Assembly (NCBI GenBank): GCA_002332615.1
Contig: DDAL01000008.1
Coordinates: forward strand, 261,989 to 325,988
Direction of reading: 5' to 3'
Source: Sphingobacteriaceae bacterium UBA2059
GTDB taxonomy: Bacteria; Bacteroidota; Bacteroidia; Sphingobacteriales; Sphingobacteriaceae
Length of the DNA: 64,000 nucleotides
The translations under genes and the position numbers were made by a program. Below the pieces are notes generated by a model, which did no database searches, was not told where the DNA came from, and saw nothing but the letters and a program-made list of their open reading frames with translations. Positions 20,954 to 30,417 of the stretch are shown one piece after another (the first letter of the stretch is position 1; the number at the start of each line of letters is the position of its first letter).

Positions 20954-23900
20954 ATGAAATTAAATTTATGTAAAAGAAAGCTGAATCGGAGGTTTTGTAG
21001 CATACTGTTTATGATTCTAATACCTACCTTTCTAGTTGCTCAGCAAAAAGTGACAGGTGTGGTAACTGATAACAAAAGTGTGCCACTACCAGGAGTTTCC
21101 GTTTCAGTAAAGGGAGCGTCCAAAACGGGTACAAGTACCGATGGTGATGGCCGCTATACCTTGTCAGTTCCAGCTAATGTTGTTTTGACCTTTAGCTTTA
21201 TTGGCTTTAACACAAAAGAAGAGCCAGTAAATCGAAGGAGCCAGATTAATGTCGTGTTGCTAGAAAATGAAGCACTTCTTGAAGAAGTCGTTGTCGTAGG
21301 CTACGGTACGAGAAAAAAAGTTACCCTTACAGGGGCAGTTTCCGATATAAAAGGAACGGAGATGCTTGTAACGAAGAATGAAAACCCTCAAAACATGTTA
21401 GCTGGTCGTATCCCTGGGGTAAGAGTTTGGCAAAAAAGTGCGGAGCCTGGATCGTATAGGTCAAACTTTGATATTCGCGGAATGGGTGCACCGCTTGTAA
21501 TCATCGACGGAGTACCGCGCTCTATTGACGACTTTCAGCGCTTAAATGCAAACGACATTGAGAACGTTTCAGTTCTGAAGGATGGATCGGCCTCGATCTA
21601 TGGGGTAAGGTCTGCAAACGGAGTTATGTTGGTGACGACAAGAAAAGGAAAAGAGGGGAAAGTAGCTATCGGTTATAACGGATCATTCACCTTTCAAAGA
21701 CCATCAGGCATGCCTTTTCTTGCCAGCGCAACTGATGCGATGACTCTGTATAACGAAAAGTCTATGAATAACATCAACGGTGGAAGTATCATTTATACCG
21801 AAGATGATTTTGAAGCTTTTCGCAATGGTACCCGGAGATCGAGTGATTGGACGTCTCTGGTTTTTTCAGATGTGTCTCCACAAACTGCCCATGATATTAG
21901 TTTCTCGGGAGGTAGCGAAAAAATAACCTACTACGTAGGCGGTGGTTATTCTTCACAGGAAGGGTTCTTCAAATCAGGTGACTTAAATTACAACAAGGTC
22001 AACTTGCGTTCGAATATAGGCGCTGAACTTGCAAAAGGACTGAAATTAGAATTAAACCTGAGTGGTATGACTGACCGCCAGAACAATCCTTACTATAGTG
22101 CAGTAGACATTATTCGAAACTATTGGAAACAAGGAGTATTATTTCCTGCTTTTGCTGATCCCGAGAACACTTTGCTTAACTACGACGGGCTGGATTTGGA
22201 GCAGAACACCGTGGCTATGATGACCTCGGACGTTTCCGGATATAGAACATATAAAAAGAAGACGCTTCAGTCATCAGCTGTATTAAATTATGATTTTGGA
22301 GCAGTGAGCAAGTCATTAAAAGGTCTTTCAGCGAAAGCTTTATTTTCTTATGATTACCGTACAGACAACAATAGCCTTTTTAGAAAAGAGTACTTTCAAT
22401 ACGCTTTAAATCCGGTTTCCGGAAATTATCAGCAGAAATTGTTTGACCTGAGCAGTCCAAACCGCTTGAGAAGAGAGTTTTATGATAAACAGCAGTTGTT
22501 GGGTCAATTTGTCATGAATTATAATCGAACTTTTGGAGATCATAATGTGGGTGGATTGATTGGAGTGGAAACCCAGAAAAATGATGGCGATAATTTCTAT
22601 GGCATGAAAAATCTTGCCTTTAGCTCAGATATTCTTCTCTCAGGAGTAGAAGACGGCCAAATGCTAGGAATGAACGGAGGTATGAGTGACTATTACAACG
22701 AGGCCAAAGCAGCAGTTATGGGTCGTGCGAACTACGACTATAAGGGGCGCTATATCGTTGATTTTCAGTTTCGTTATGATGGGTCTTCCCGTTTTGCAAA
22801 AGGAAACAAATGGGGGTTCTTCCCATCCGCATCAGCAGCCTGGCGTATTTCCGAGGAGCCATTTTTTAATTCTTTAGACGCACTATCATTCATTAATCAA
22901 TTGAAAATCCGTGGTAGCTACGGCGTTTTGGGGGATGACTTATCAAGTAATTGGGACTTCGGTTGGATCCCCGGATATATTTATCCTGCTACTAGTGGAA
23001 ACGCGGAGAATGGTTATTATAACCAGTATGCACCAGGTTATATTTTTGGAAATAGGTTCGTCACTGGTGTAACTCGCAAGGCCATTTCGAATGAGCTTAT
23101 TACTTGGTATAAAGCGAAGACATTAAATGTCGGTGTAGATTTCGATGGTTGGAATAACTTGTTTGGCTTTACTTTAGATTATTTTGACCGTCGACGTACT
23201 GGCCTGTTTCAACGCCGTACAGGATTATTTCCTACCGTTATCGGAGCAACTCCACCAATGGAAAATGCAAATAGCGATCGCCATTTCGGTTTGGAATTAG
23301 AGTTGCGTCACCACAATAAAATTAATAAGGATCTTTCATACAACGTAAAAGGTATAGCAAGCATAACCAGAAACAAATACCTGACAGCAGTTCAGAACGG
23401 ACCTTATAATAACTCATACGACAGGTGGCGGAATGATAATTTGAATAACAGATATCAAGGTTTCCAGTTTGGTTATGAATCTGCTGGAAGATATACTAGT
23501 TGGGAAGACATACGTACTTATCCAATCTACAAAGAGCGGGATGTGTTACCAGGTGATTACAAATACAAGGATTGGAACGGTGATGGAGAAATCAACGGTC
23601 AGGATGTACATCCTTTTGCATTCGACCAGACACCATGGTTAAACTTCTCTATGAACCTGGAGACCAGCTATAAGAAGTTTGACTTAGCCGTATTATTCCA
23701 GGGATCTGCCTTAGGTTCTATGGAATACAGAGAACCTCTATATTCAATCTGGGGAAGTAATGGAGGAGGAACTCTGACTCAATATCTGGACCGCTGGCAT
23801 CCGATTAATCCATCCGCTGACCCTTATGATCCATCCATCGAATGGAACCAGGGCTATTATGCCTTTACTGGGCGGTATCCTTACCAAAACTCAGAGTTCA

Positions 23901-24127
23901 ATCGAGTAAGTACAGCTTATTTAAGACTAAAAAGCGTGGAACTTGGTTATACTTTACCGGCCATGAAATCATTTTCTTCTATGCGGATTAGAGCTTTTGC
24001 AAACGCCTATAATATGTTTACAATCACCAAAGTGAAATTCGTTGATCCAGAACACCCCGATGACGATCTTGGAAGGATGTATCCTTTGAACAAGACCTTT
24101 ACGTTGGGGTTGTCTCTCACTTATTAA
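20954..24127 (+). CDS. susC: SusC/RagA-type TonB-dependent outer-membrane transporter
   Basis: A 1057-aa protein: signal peptide ending VAQ, carboxypeptidase-regulatory-like domain (VTGVVTDNKSVPLPGVSVSV), a TonB-box-like segment (EEVVVVGYGTRKK), plug domain (IRGMGAPLVIIDGVP, VLKDGSASIYGVRSANGV) and a 22-strand barrel ending in an aromatic-rich LGLSLTY. It imports oligosaccharides through the outer membrane with its SusD partner, 42 bp downstream. The neighbouring GH76 points to a mannose-containing ligand (inference). Confidence 0.95.
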   Translation: MKLNLCKRKLNRRFCSILFMILIPTFLVAQQKVTGVVTDNKSVPLPGVSVSVKGASKTGTSTDGDGRYTLSVPANVVLTFSFIGFNTKEEPVNRRSQINVVLLENEALLEEVVVVGYGTRKKVTLTGAVSDIKGTEMLVTKNENPQNMLAGRIPGVRVWQKSAEPGSYRSNFDIRGMGAPLVIIDGVPRSIDDFQRLNANDIENVSVLKDGSASIYGVRSANGVMLVTTRKGKEGKVAIGYNGSFTFQRPSGMPFLASATDAMTLYNEKSMNNINGGSIIYTEDDFEAFRNGTRRSSDWTSLVFSDVSPQTAHDISFSGGSEKITYYVGGGYSSQEGFFKSGDLNYNKVNLRSNIGAELAKGLKLELNLSGMTDRQNNPYYSAVDIIRNYWKQGVLFPAFADPENTLLNYDGLDLEQNTVAMMTSDVSGYRTYKKKTLQSSAVLNYDFGAVSKSLKGLSAKALFSYDYRTDNNSLFRKEYFQYALNPVSGNYQQKLFDLSSPNRLRREFYDKQQLLGQFVMNYNRTFGDHNVGGLIGVETQKNDGDNFYGMKNLAFSSDILLSGVEDGQMLGMNGGMSDYYNEAKAAVMGRANYDYKGRYIVDFQFRYDGSSRFAKGNKWGFFPSASAAWRISEEPFFNSLDALSFINQLKIRGSYGVLGDDLSSNWDFGWIPGYIYPATSGNAENGYYNQYAPGYIFGNRFVTGVTRKAISNELITWYKAKTLNVGVDFDGWNNLFGFTLDYFDRRRTGLFQRRTGLFPTVIGATPPMENANSDRHFGLELELRHHNKINKDLSYNVKGIASITRNKYLTAVQNGPYNNSYDRWRNDNLNNRYQGFQFGYESAGRYTSWEDIRTYPIYKERDVLPGDYKYKDWNGDGEINGQDVHPFAFDQTPWLNFSMNLETSYKKFDLAVLFQGSALGSMEYREPLYSIWGSNGGGTLTQYLDRWHPINPSADPYDPSIEWNQGYYAFTGRYPYQNSEFNRVSTAYLRLKSVELGYTLPAMKSFSSMRIRAFANAYNMFTITKVKFVDPEHPDDDLGRMYPLNKTFTLGLSLTY

Positions 24128-24169
24128 GTTGAGCGATCAGTTGAATATAAAAGCAAAAAATGAATTAAG

Positions 24170-26230
24170 ATGAGAAAAACATTAATAATATTATCAATGG
24201 CAAGTATGTTAAGCATCTGCTCCTGTGTAGATCTTGACGTCATACCGAAAAATATCGTAACCGACCAAGCCCTGTTAACAACGCCTGCAGGTATGGACAT
24301 CTATATGTCGAGGATGTACAGCCAGATGCCTTTCGAAGATTTCAAGTATATGGCTCAGTGGGGAGTTGAATATAATGGGTGGCTAGCCTCACTTGGAATT
24401 GAAGGAACAGGAGAAGCAGTAAACAGGGACGGGATTACTGCCTCTTTTAGAGGAGAAAGAACGCCCTATTGGGGAAAAGCTTTTGAGCTGATCCGTGACG
24501 CAAACCACCTTATAGAAACCTTACCCGCATTCAAAGACAAGTATTCCGAGCAGCTTTACAACCATTACTTAGGAGAAGCTTATTATGTGCGCGCTACAGC
24601 ATTCTATGCCATGGCACGTCGTTTTGGAGGTATCCCTTTGGTTACTAAAGTTATTCAATACCCCGCAGGAGCCACTGAAATGGAAGTGCCACGTGCAAGC
24701 GAAGAAGAAACCTGGGACCAAATTCTGACCGATTTTGATCACGCTGCTGCGCTAATGCTGCCTCGTAGTCCAAAATCAGGATATTCAAACCGCTTCGTTG
24801 CCTTGGCTTTTAAGTCGCAAGCTATGCTTTATGCAGGAAGTGTTGCCAAGTATAACGAATCCGTATCTGGAAGGTTAACAGGCCTCGGCCAGAAAACCGG
24901 CGTTCGTGTTATCGGTTTTGATCAAGGCGCAGCGCAACAAGCATCTATTCGTTATTTTATGGAAGCCTATAAAGCGGCTAGAGAAGTAATGACTCAGGGA
25001 AATTATTCTCTCTATAGAAAAAAATGGGTTGCAGGCGATAAGGAAGCCCAATATCGAAACATGGTAGATATGTTCAGTGACTTGAGCAGCCCTGAAAATA
25101 TCTATGTTAAAGAGTATGTTTATCCAACAGCTACTCATGGTATTGATGCTTATAGCTCTCCATTTACGTTCAGGTCTCCACTTTCTGCGGGAACTTGTCC
25201 TACGCTGGATTTTGTGGAACTGTTTGATGGTTTACCTCGGTACCCTGATGGTACTGCACGTGTAACAACAGGCGCTACGAACAGTCAAGGTAATTATCTT
25301 TTATTCGATACTCCTATGGATTTCTTTAAAAATGCGGAACCTCGTCTACGCGCTTATGTGATCCTTCCAGGAGATCAGTTTAGGGGAAGACAGATTGAGG
25401 TGCGTGGTGGAGTTTACACAGGTGATGCACCTATAAAACCGTTGTTTAATGATTATTCCTACAACACGGCAGACACCCGCTACCAAAATTTACCGGCTTA
25501 CACCCAACGTCCTAAAAAACTTTATTTGAGTTCAAGGAACGGAGGAAGCCAAGAATTGGTAGAGTATGAGGGTAGACAGATGACAGCAGCTGGAGCCGAA
25601 GGTCCTTTTTATGATAATGCAGAAGCTACGGTAACCGGATTATACTTACGGAAGTGGTTACAAACGAGTCCAACTGCAGAAATTGGTCAAGGAAAATCAG
25701 CCCAGCAATTCATACTGATGCGGTATGCTGAAGTCTTGTTAAATGCTGCTGAAGCGGCCATTGAACTGAAACTCGCGGGTGTAGCCTCACCGGATGAAAG
25801 CGACCTTCAGCAAGTAGCTACTAATGCAATCAATGATATTCGTTCTAGAGCCGGTGCCGAACTTTTAACCGGCGTCCTGAATGGTAATATAGACGGCCGG
25901 AATGTTGTAAGGAAAGAACGTCGCAAAGAGCTTGCGTTTGAGCATAAGACGAAATGGGACTTACGCCGTTGGAGGGTTCTGCATTTTGAAGGCCGTGACG
26001 GGTTCTGGGGAGAAAATCGTCCAAAAGATAAGTATAGCAACAACGAAAACTTCAGGTTTCGCGGTTTATATCCATTCTTTTCCACAGCGGTGGGCAAATA
26101 TTTCTTCGACGCACGTTTTCAATGGATAGCCTCTAAAACCTTTGCATATACACCGGTTGACTACTATTTCTCCATACCGGGCGGCGAGGTTGCCAAAAGC
26201 CAAGTTATCGATCAACAACCAAATAGATAA
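24170..26230 (+). CDS. susD: SusD/RagB-type glycan-binding outer-membrane lipoprotein
   Basis: A 686-aa lipoprotein (signal ending ICSC) with the SusD TPR scaffold (YYVRATAFYAMARRFGGIPLV) and the C-terminal RagB/SusD region with NDIRSRAG and RKERRKELAFEHKTKWDLRRW. It is longer than most SusD proteins, mainly from an insert in the middle (about 330-480). It forms the lid of the SusC transporter. Confidence 0.93.
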   Translation: MRKTLIILSMASMLSICSCVDLDVIPKNIVTDQALLTTPAGMDIYMSRMYSQMPFEDFKYMAQWGVEYNGWLASLGIEGTGEAVNRDGITASFRGERTPYWGKAFELIRDANHLIETLPAFKDKYSEQLYNHYLGEAYYVRATAFYAMARRFGGIPLVTKVIQYPAGATEMEVPRASEEETWDQILTDFDHAAALMLPRSPKSGYSNRFVALAFKSQAMLYAGSVAKYNESVSGRLTGLGQKTGVRVIGFDQGAAQQASIRYFMEAYKAAREVMTQGNYSLYRKKWVAGDKEAQYRNMVDMFSDLSSPENIYVKEYVYPTATHGIDAYSSPFTFRSPLSAGTCPTLDFVELFDGLPRYPDGTARVTTGATNSQGNYLLFDTPMDFFKNAEPRLRAYVILPGDQFRGRQIEVRGGVYTGDAPIKPLFNDYSYNTADTRYQNLPAYTQRPKKLYLSSRNGGSQELVEYEGRQMTAAGAEGPFYDNAEATVTGLYLRKWLQTSPTAEIGQGKSAQQFILMRYAEVLLNAAEAAIELKLAGVASPDESDLQQVATNAINDIRSRAGAELLTGVLNGNIDGRNVVRKERRKELAFEHKTKWDLRRWRVLHFEGRDGFWGENRPKDKYSNNENFRFRGLYPFFSTAVGKYFFDARFQWIASKTFAYTPVDYYFSIPGGEVAKSQVIDQQPNR

Positions 26231-26250
26231 TTGTAAAAAATTTTATAGAT

Positions 26251-27066
26251 ATGAGAAGTAAAGTATTAAGTGGCATATTATGCATGTCAGTTTTGTTTGG
26301 TTCCTGCAGCATGTTCGAACGGGACAATTTCGATGCACCGTCGGTCACAATAGAAGGAGAAGTGGTGGATGTAGCCACAGGTGAGCCTGTTCTAACTGAT
26401 CATGGAAGCGAAGGTATCCGGGTCCGCTTAACGGAATTAAGTTGGGGAGCTAATGTTGAACACAATCCAGATTTTTACTGTATGCCGAACGGAATATTTA
26501 GAAATACAAGACTTTTCAAAGGACATTATAATATTGCAATTGACGGACCTTTTGTTCCCCTGGTAAGAAAAGATCCAAATGGCCAGACCCTTGCTGACGA
26601 AAGTATAAACATGGATCTGGACGGAACAAAAAAAGTTCGCTTTGAAGTTCAGCCCTTTTTGAAGATTGAATGGGTTGGAGAACCTACTGTGCAAAACGGA
26701 AAAGTTACTGCCCAGGTGAGGGTACAACGTGGCATTTCAAAGGAAGAATTTCGTGCGAAAATCGAGCCTATGGGAAATTATCGCGAGGATTACTTAAACA
26801 TCACAGATGTTCAGTTCTTTGTAAGTTACTCTTCGTCCGTAGGGTATCGGGCTCGTGATGAGCGCTGGTCCAGTCGTCTCGAATTTCGAGGCACTAGTTT
26901 CGACCCTTTGTTGGGACAAACTATTACTCTGATATCAAACAGTGAAATTCCTAAAGGAAGAACTGTTTTTGTTCGGGCCGCTGCACGTATCAACTATGGC
27001 ACCCCCATAGGGACTGGAACAAGACGTTGGAACTATAATGAAGCCAAAGAAGTGTTTATTCAGTAA
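26251..27066 (+). CDS. DUF3823 domain lipoprotein
   Basis: A 271-aa lipoprotein (FGSC lipobox) placed directly after susD. The N-terminal part (VTIEGEVVDVATGEPVLTDHGSEGIRVRL) and the GIFRNTRLFKGHY segment match the DUF3823 two-domain architecture of beta-sandwich folds. Such proteins occupy the SusE/SusF position and are thought to bind glycan at the cell surface. No catalytic motif is visible. Confidence 0.85.
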   Translation: MRSKVLSGILCMSVLFGSCSMFERDNFDAPSVTIEGEVVDVATGEPVLTDHGSEGIRVRLTELSWGANVEHNPDFYCMPNGIFRNTRLFKGHYNIAIDGPFVPLVRKDPNGQTLADESINMDLDGTKKVRFEVQPFLKIEWVGEPTVQNGKVTAQVRVQRGISKEEFRAKIEPMGNYREDYLNITDVQFFVSYSSSVGYRARDERWSSRLEFRGTSFDPLLGQTITLISNSEIPKGRTVFVRAAARINYGTPIGTGTRRWNYNEAKEVFIQ

Positions 27067-27094
27067 CGAAATACTTTATAATATGTAATTAATT

Positions 27095-29281
27095 ATGAAG
27101 GTAGTGTGGAAAAAAGAAATAGGATTTGTTTGCTTGCTTGCCCTGGCAAGTGCAGCCGATGCACAAACAAGAGACTCGGTTAAAACAACGTTTCAAACTT
27201 CCAGAGAATGGGCACCCACCATAGACAATCGGGCTGATGCGGTAATGATTTACGGTGTAGGCGGTAACCCTTCCGACGAATCTAGACGCGTTCCTTTCGA
27301 GGAACGCGTTAAATCTTGGCGAGACCGTGGTTATTTAACCCATTTTATGACCGGTATAGCTTGGGGAGAGTATCAGGATTATTTTACTGGCAAATGGGAT
27401 GGGAAATCGCACCTCGATGAAGGTCAGGTAACCCAAAAGCAAGATACTATTTGGCATGGACGTATGGTCCCCTACATTGTTCCGACCGAGAACTTTTTGA
27501 AATACCTGAAGGAAAAGCATGTGAAGCCCGTAATTGATGCTGGCATCGATGCTATCTTTATGGAAGAACCGGAGTTCTGGGCAAGAGCAGGGTATAGCGA
27601 GGCCTTTAAACGGGAATGGAAGAAATATTATGGTTTTGATTGGCGTCCTCAACACGATTCGCCCGAGAATACCTATCTCTCAAACAAGTTGAAATACTAT
27701 CTTTATTATAATGCTTTAAATGACGTATTTAATTACGCTAAAGAGTATGGAAAGAGCAAAGGTAGGAATGTAAAGTGCTACGTACCGACACACTCGCTGA
27801 TTAATTACTCTCAGTGGATGATCGTTAGCCCGGAAGCTAGCTTGGCCTCTTTGCCGGTTGTGGATGGCTATATCGCTCAGGTGTGGACCGGAACATCGCG
27901 GGAGCCCAACTTTTTTGAGGGGAAAGAAAAGGAGCGGGTTTTTGAAACTGCTTATCTTGAATATGGATCCATGGAGTCAATGACAGCCCCTACAGGTCGT
28001 AAGATGTTCTTTTTGACTGATCCCATAGAAGACTGGCCGCGCGATTGGGTAGATTATAAGAAAAATTACCAAGCTACCTTTACTGCCCAGTTATTGTATC
28101 CGCAGATTGCCGACTATGAGATAATGCCATGGCCGGAACGGATTTACGAGGGACTTTATAAAACAAATCGTAATAGCGAGAAGAAGGAAAAGATCCCCCG
28201 TTTCTATTCCACGCAGATGCAGGTAATGATCAATTCGCTGAATCAAATGCCGCTAAGCGAAAATAAGTTATCCGGGTCGAGCGGCATTAGTGTGCTGATG
28301 GCAAACTCCCTAATGTTCCAGCGTTTTCCAACACATGCTGGGTATGACGATCCACAGCTTGCAAACTTTTATGGACAGGCATTGCCTTTCTTGAAAAGAG
28401 GAGTACCTGTAAAGACTGTTCATATTGAAAATTTAGGTTATGAGAAGGCCCTGGCAGATACGCGGGTGCTCTTAATGACCTATGCAAATATGAAACCACT
28501 GGATTCGAACGCTCATCAGCATCTTGCCGACTGGGTGAAAGCAGGGGGAATACTGGTATATAGCGGAACAGATAGCGATCCTTTTCAACGGGTACATGAA
28601 TGGTGGAACACCAAAGACAACAAATACGGCAGCCCTTCCGAACACTTGTTTGAATTAATGGAGGTTCCAAAAAAAGCGAAGGAAGGACTCTTTAAATTTG
28701 GAAAAGGCTCTGTATACATTATCCGGACTGACCCCAAAGACTTCGCAATGCAAGCAAACACCAGCCAGAAGCTCATTGATGTTGTAAAAGGACTTTATGA
28801 GTCGGGAAAAGGTCAGGAAAAGTTAGCTTTTAAAAACAACTTTTATCTACAGAGAGGAATGTTCGATCTTGTTGCTGTACTCGATGAAAGTGTTAATGAC
28901 AAGCCGGTTACGATAAACGGTACACTAATCGACCTGTTTGATCCTAATCTGCCGGTTTATCAATCCAAAGTAACACGTCCTGGAGAACAAGGTTATTTCC
29001 TTAATGTTGACCGGGTTCCGAATAAAAAGAAGCCACAGGTACTTGCCGCTGCTAGCAGGGCTTATAATGAACAGATTAGCGGCAGAACCTACAGCTTTGT
29101 TGCCAAAAGTCCGATTAATACTTACAACGTTGCACGAGTATTATTACCTTCAAGGCCAAAACAGGTACAAGTAGATGGAAAGGAAGTTTTAGAACGGAAA
29201 AATTGGGATTCCAAATCTAATACCTACCTTTTGCAATTTGAAAACCATCCAGACGGCGTTGCAATTAACATTGTCTGGTAG
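27095..29281 (+). CDS. exported TIM-barrel protein with trimerisation-like Rossmann domain, candidate unclassified glycoside hydrolase
   Basis: A 728-aa protein with a signal peptide ending ADAQ. Residues ~40-370 look like a beta/alpha barrel: DAIFMEEPEFWARAGYS places two acidic residues at a strand end as in clan-A hydrolases, and YIAQVWTGT and MFFLTDPIEDW follow. About 395-520 (GISVLMANSLMFQ, DTRVLLMTYANMKPLD, WVKAGGILVYSGTDSDPF) resembles the GATase-like trimerisation domain of GH42. A C-terminal beta domain ends the protein. I cannot assign a CAZy family. Being the last gene of the SusCD operon, 28 bp after the DUF3823 gene, it probably acts on the imported glycan. Confidence 0.72.
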   Translation: MKVVWKKEIGFVCLLALASAADAQTRDSVKTTFQTSREWAPTIDNRADAVMIYGVGGNPSDESRRVPFEERVKSWRDRGYLTHFMTGIAWGEYQDYFTGKWDGKSHLDEGQVTQKQDTIWHGRMVPYIVPTENFLKYLKEKHVKPVIDAGIDAIFMEEPEFWARAGYSEAFKREWKKYYGFDWRPQHDSPENTYLSNKLKYYLYYNALNDVFNYAKEYGKSKGRNVKCYVPTHSLINYSQWMIVSPEASLASLPVVDGYIAQVWTGTSREPNFFEGKEKERVFETAYLEYGSMESMTAPTGRKMFFLTDPIEDWPRDWVDYKKNYQATFTAQLLYPQIADYEIMPWPERIYEGLYKTNRNSEKKEKIPRFYSTQMQVMINSLNQMPLSENKLSGSSGISVLMANSLMFQRFPTHAGYDDPQLANFYGQALPFLKRGVPVKTVHIENLGYEKALADTRVLLMTYANMKPLDSNAHQHLADWVKAGGILVYSGTDSDPFQRVHEWWNTKDNKYGSPSEHLFELMEVPKKAKEGLFKFGKGSVYIIRTDPKDFAMQANTSQKLIDVVKGLYESGKGQEKLAFKNNFYLQRGMFDLVAVLDESVNDKPVTINGTLIDLFDPNLPVYQSKVTRPGEQGYFLNVDRVPNKKKPQVLAAASRAYNEQISGRTYSFVAKSPINTYNVARVLLPSRPKQVQVDGKEVLERKNWDSKSNTYLLQFENHPDGVAINIVW

Positions 29282-29323
29282 TAGAAGATCGGGGAGCTAG
29301 CCTGTGCGCAGCAGCTCATCGGC

Positions 29324-29701
29324 CTATTTGGTATTTACACTTCCGTTATACGCCGCAACCCCGGGCTGTATAGGAAAGCCTGAAGCATTGTAGGCATTTG
29401 TGTTGACGGTTGCATACTCCTGCGCATCCATCATGTCATACCGTTTTGGAATGGCAGAAACACAGTATCGTGAGTTTAGTTCGATTCTCGGCTAGAATTC
29501 GGACAAAGGAAGGCCTCCCTTGTCGCTTACCTTCCCGGTAATCTGTGTCTGCAAGGCTTCGGCACTAACCTTCTTTGCAGAGGCCTGCACCTTATGTCCG
29601 CTAAAAGGCAGAACCAGCAGCATAACCACAAGGATCTGTCTGGCTCTGAGCGTGTTTAAAAACCGCAGGCCATAGGAGTTTGGTAAATGTTTCTTTCTCA
29701 T
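29324..29701 (-). pseudogene. decayed SusC/RagA-type transporter gene with a large internal deletion
   Basis: On the minus strand, 29701-29492 encodes a typical SusC N-terminus: signal segment and the start of the regulatory domain (ITGKVSDKGGLPLS). It breaks at a GAATTC followed by a TAG. Directly downstream, about 29480-29324 in another frame reads IPKRYDMMDAQEYATVNTNAYN, an internal SusC segment, and then stops. Hundreds of codons are missing between the two parts. No SusD follows. The remaining 249 bp up to the SMR gene show no gene. Confidence 0.75.
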
Positions 29702-29950
29702 AATTGGTAAATAAAATTGGTAATAGAAAAATAATACTGTTCGGTACGGTAAAGATGTCGATACTTTCTTTTAACAGAGTATATACACGGGAAGCGGCAC
29801 CGGCGCTTATTCCTTTTAACAAATGTTCAAAACATGAGCCTCAAAGGCTGTAAAATTTGAGTTTATAAGTGTAAAAATTGGGTAGTTTCTATAAAAAGGT
29901 CTGGTCAGACGGTGTTTTGGCCGCTAGCAGCGCCCCCGGCCTGCCCCCGC

Positions 29951-30280
29951 TTAGTGAACGCTGGTGCGCGAAAAAAGGCTGATGATCACTACCCCGGCAA
30001 CGATAAGAAGTATACCCATAACTGCGGGTGCATCGGGCACCTGTTTAAAAAGGATGGCAGCCAGCACAGCGGTTAGTACAATACCCAGACCCGCCCATAT
30101 AGCATAGGCAATACTCAGAGGCATGTATTTTAAGGTTACGCTTAAAAAATAAAAGGAGCCCAGGTAACATGCAACCATCAGAACTACCGGCCACAGTTTT
30201 GTAAACTGCTCAGAGGCTTTCATGGCATTGGCTCCTGCTATTTCCAGTAATATGGCTGATAATAAATAGATGTACTTCAT
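29951..30280 (-). CDS. SMR-family multidrug efflux transporter (EmrE/Qac type)
   Basis: Starting at the ATG at 30280 gives ~109 residues with four TM helices, the SMR length. The essential membrane-buried Glu is present in LLSAILLEIAGANAMKASEQ, and SIAYAIWAGLGIVLTAVLAAILFKQ is the family signature. The sequence is closer to EmrE/QacE than to the guanidinium exporters. Proton-coupled export of cationic compounds is expected. It lies just downstream of the DoxD gene's terminator and appears to have its own promoter (TATCTTTC on the minus strand shortly before the ATG). Confidence 0.88.
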   Translation of the reverse strand: MKYIYLLSAILLEIAGANAMKASEQFTKLWPVVLMVACYLGSFYFLSVTLKYMPLSIAYAIWAGLGIVLTAVLAAILFKQVPDAPAVMGILLIVAGVVIISLFSRTSVH

Positions 30281-30380
30281 TGCTGTGAAAGATACGTTTA
30301 TCAAAAAGCCAATAGTACAAATCTTTGTTTTTATTACGTTCTTTTCGTTTTTTGCGGCGACAGCCCCGGCCGCGGATAAA

Positions 30381-30410
30381 ATCAGGAGATGGCATGAGCC
30401 CCCTCCTGAT
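30381..30410 (-). terminator. intrinsic terminator of the DoxD-DoxA gene
   Basis: On the minus strand ATCAGGAG pairs with CTCCTGAT across a 14-nt loop and is followed by TTTTAT. It begins 8 bp after the stop of the DoxD-DoxA gene. Confidence 0.65.
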
Positions 30411-30417
30411 CCTGAGA

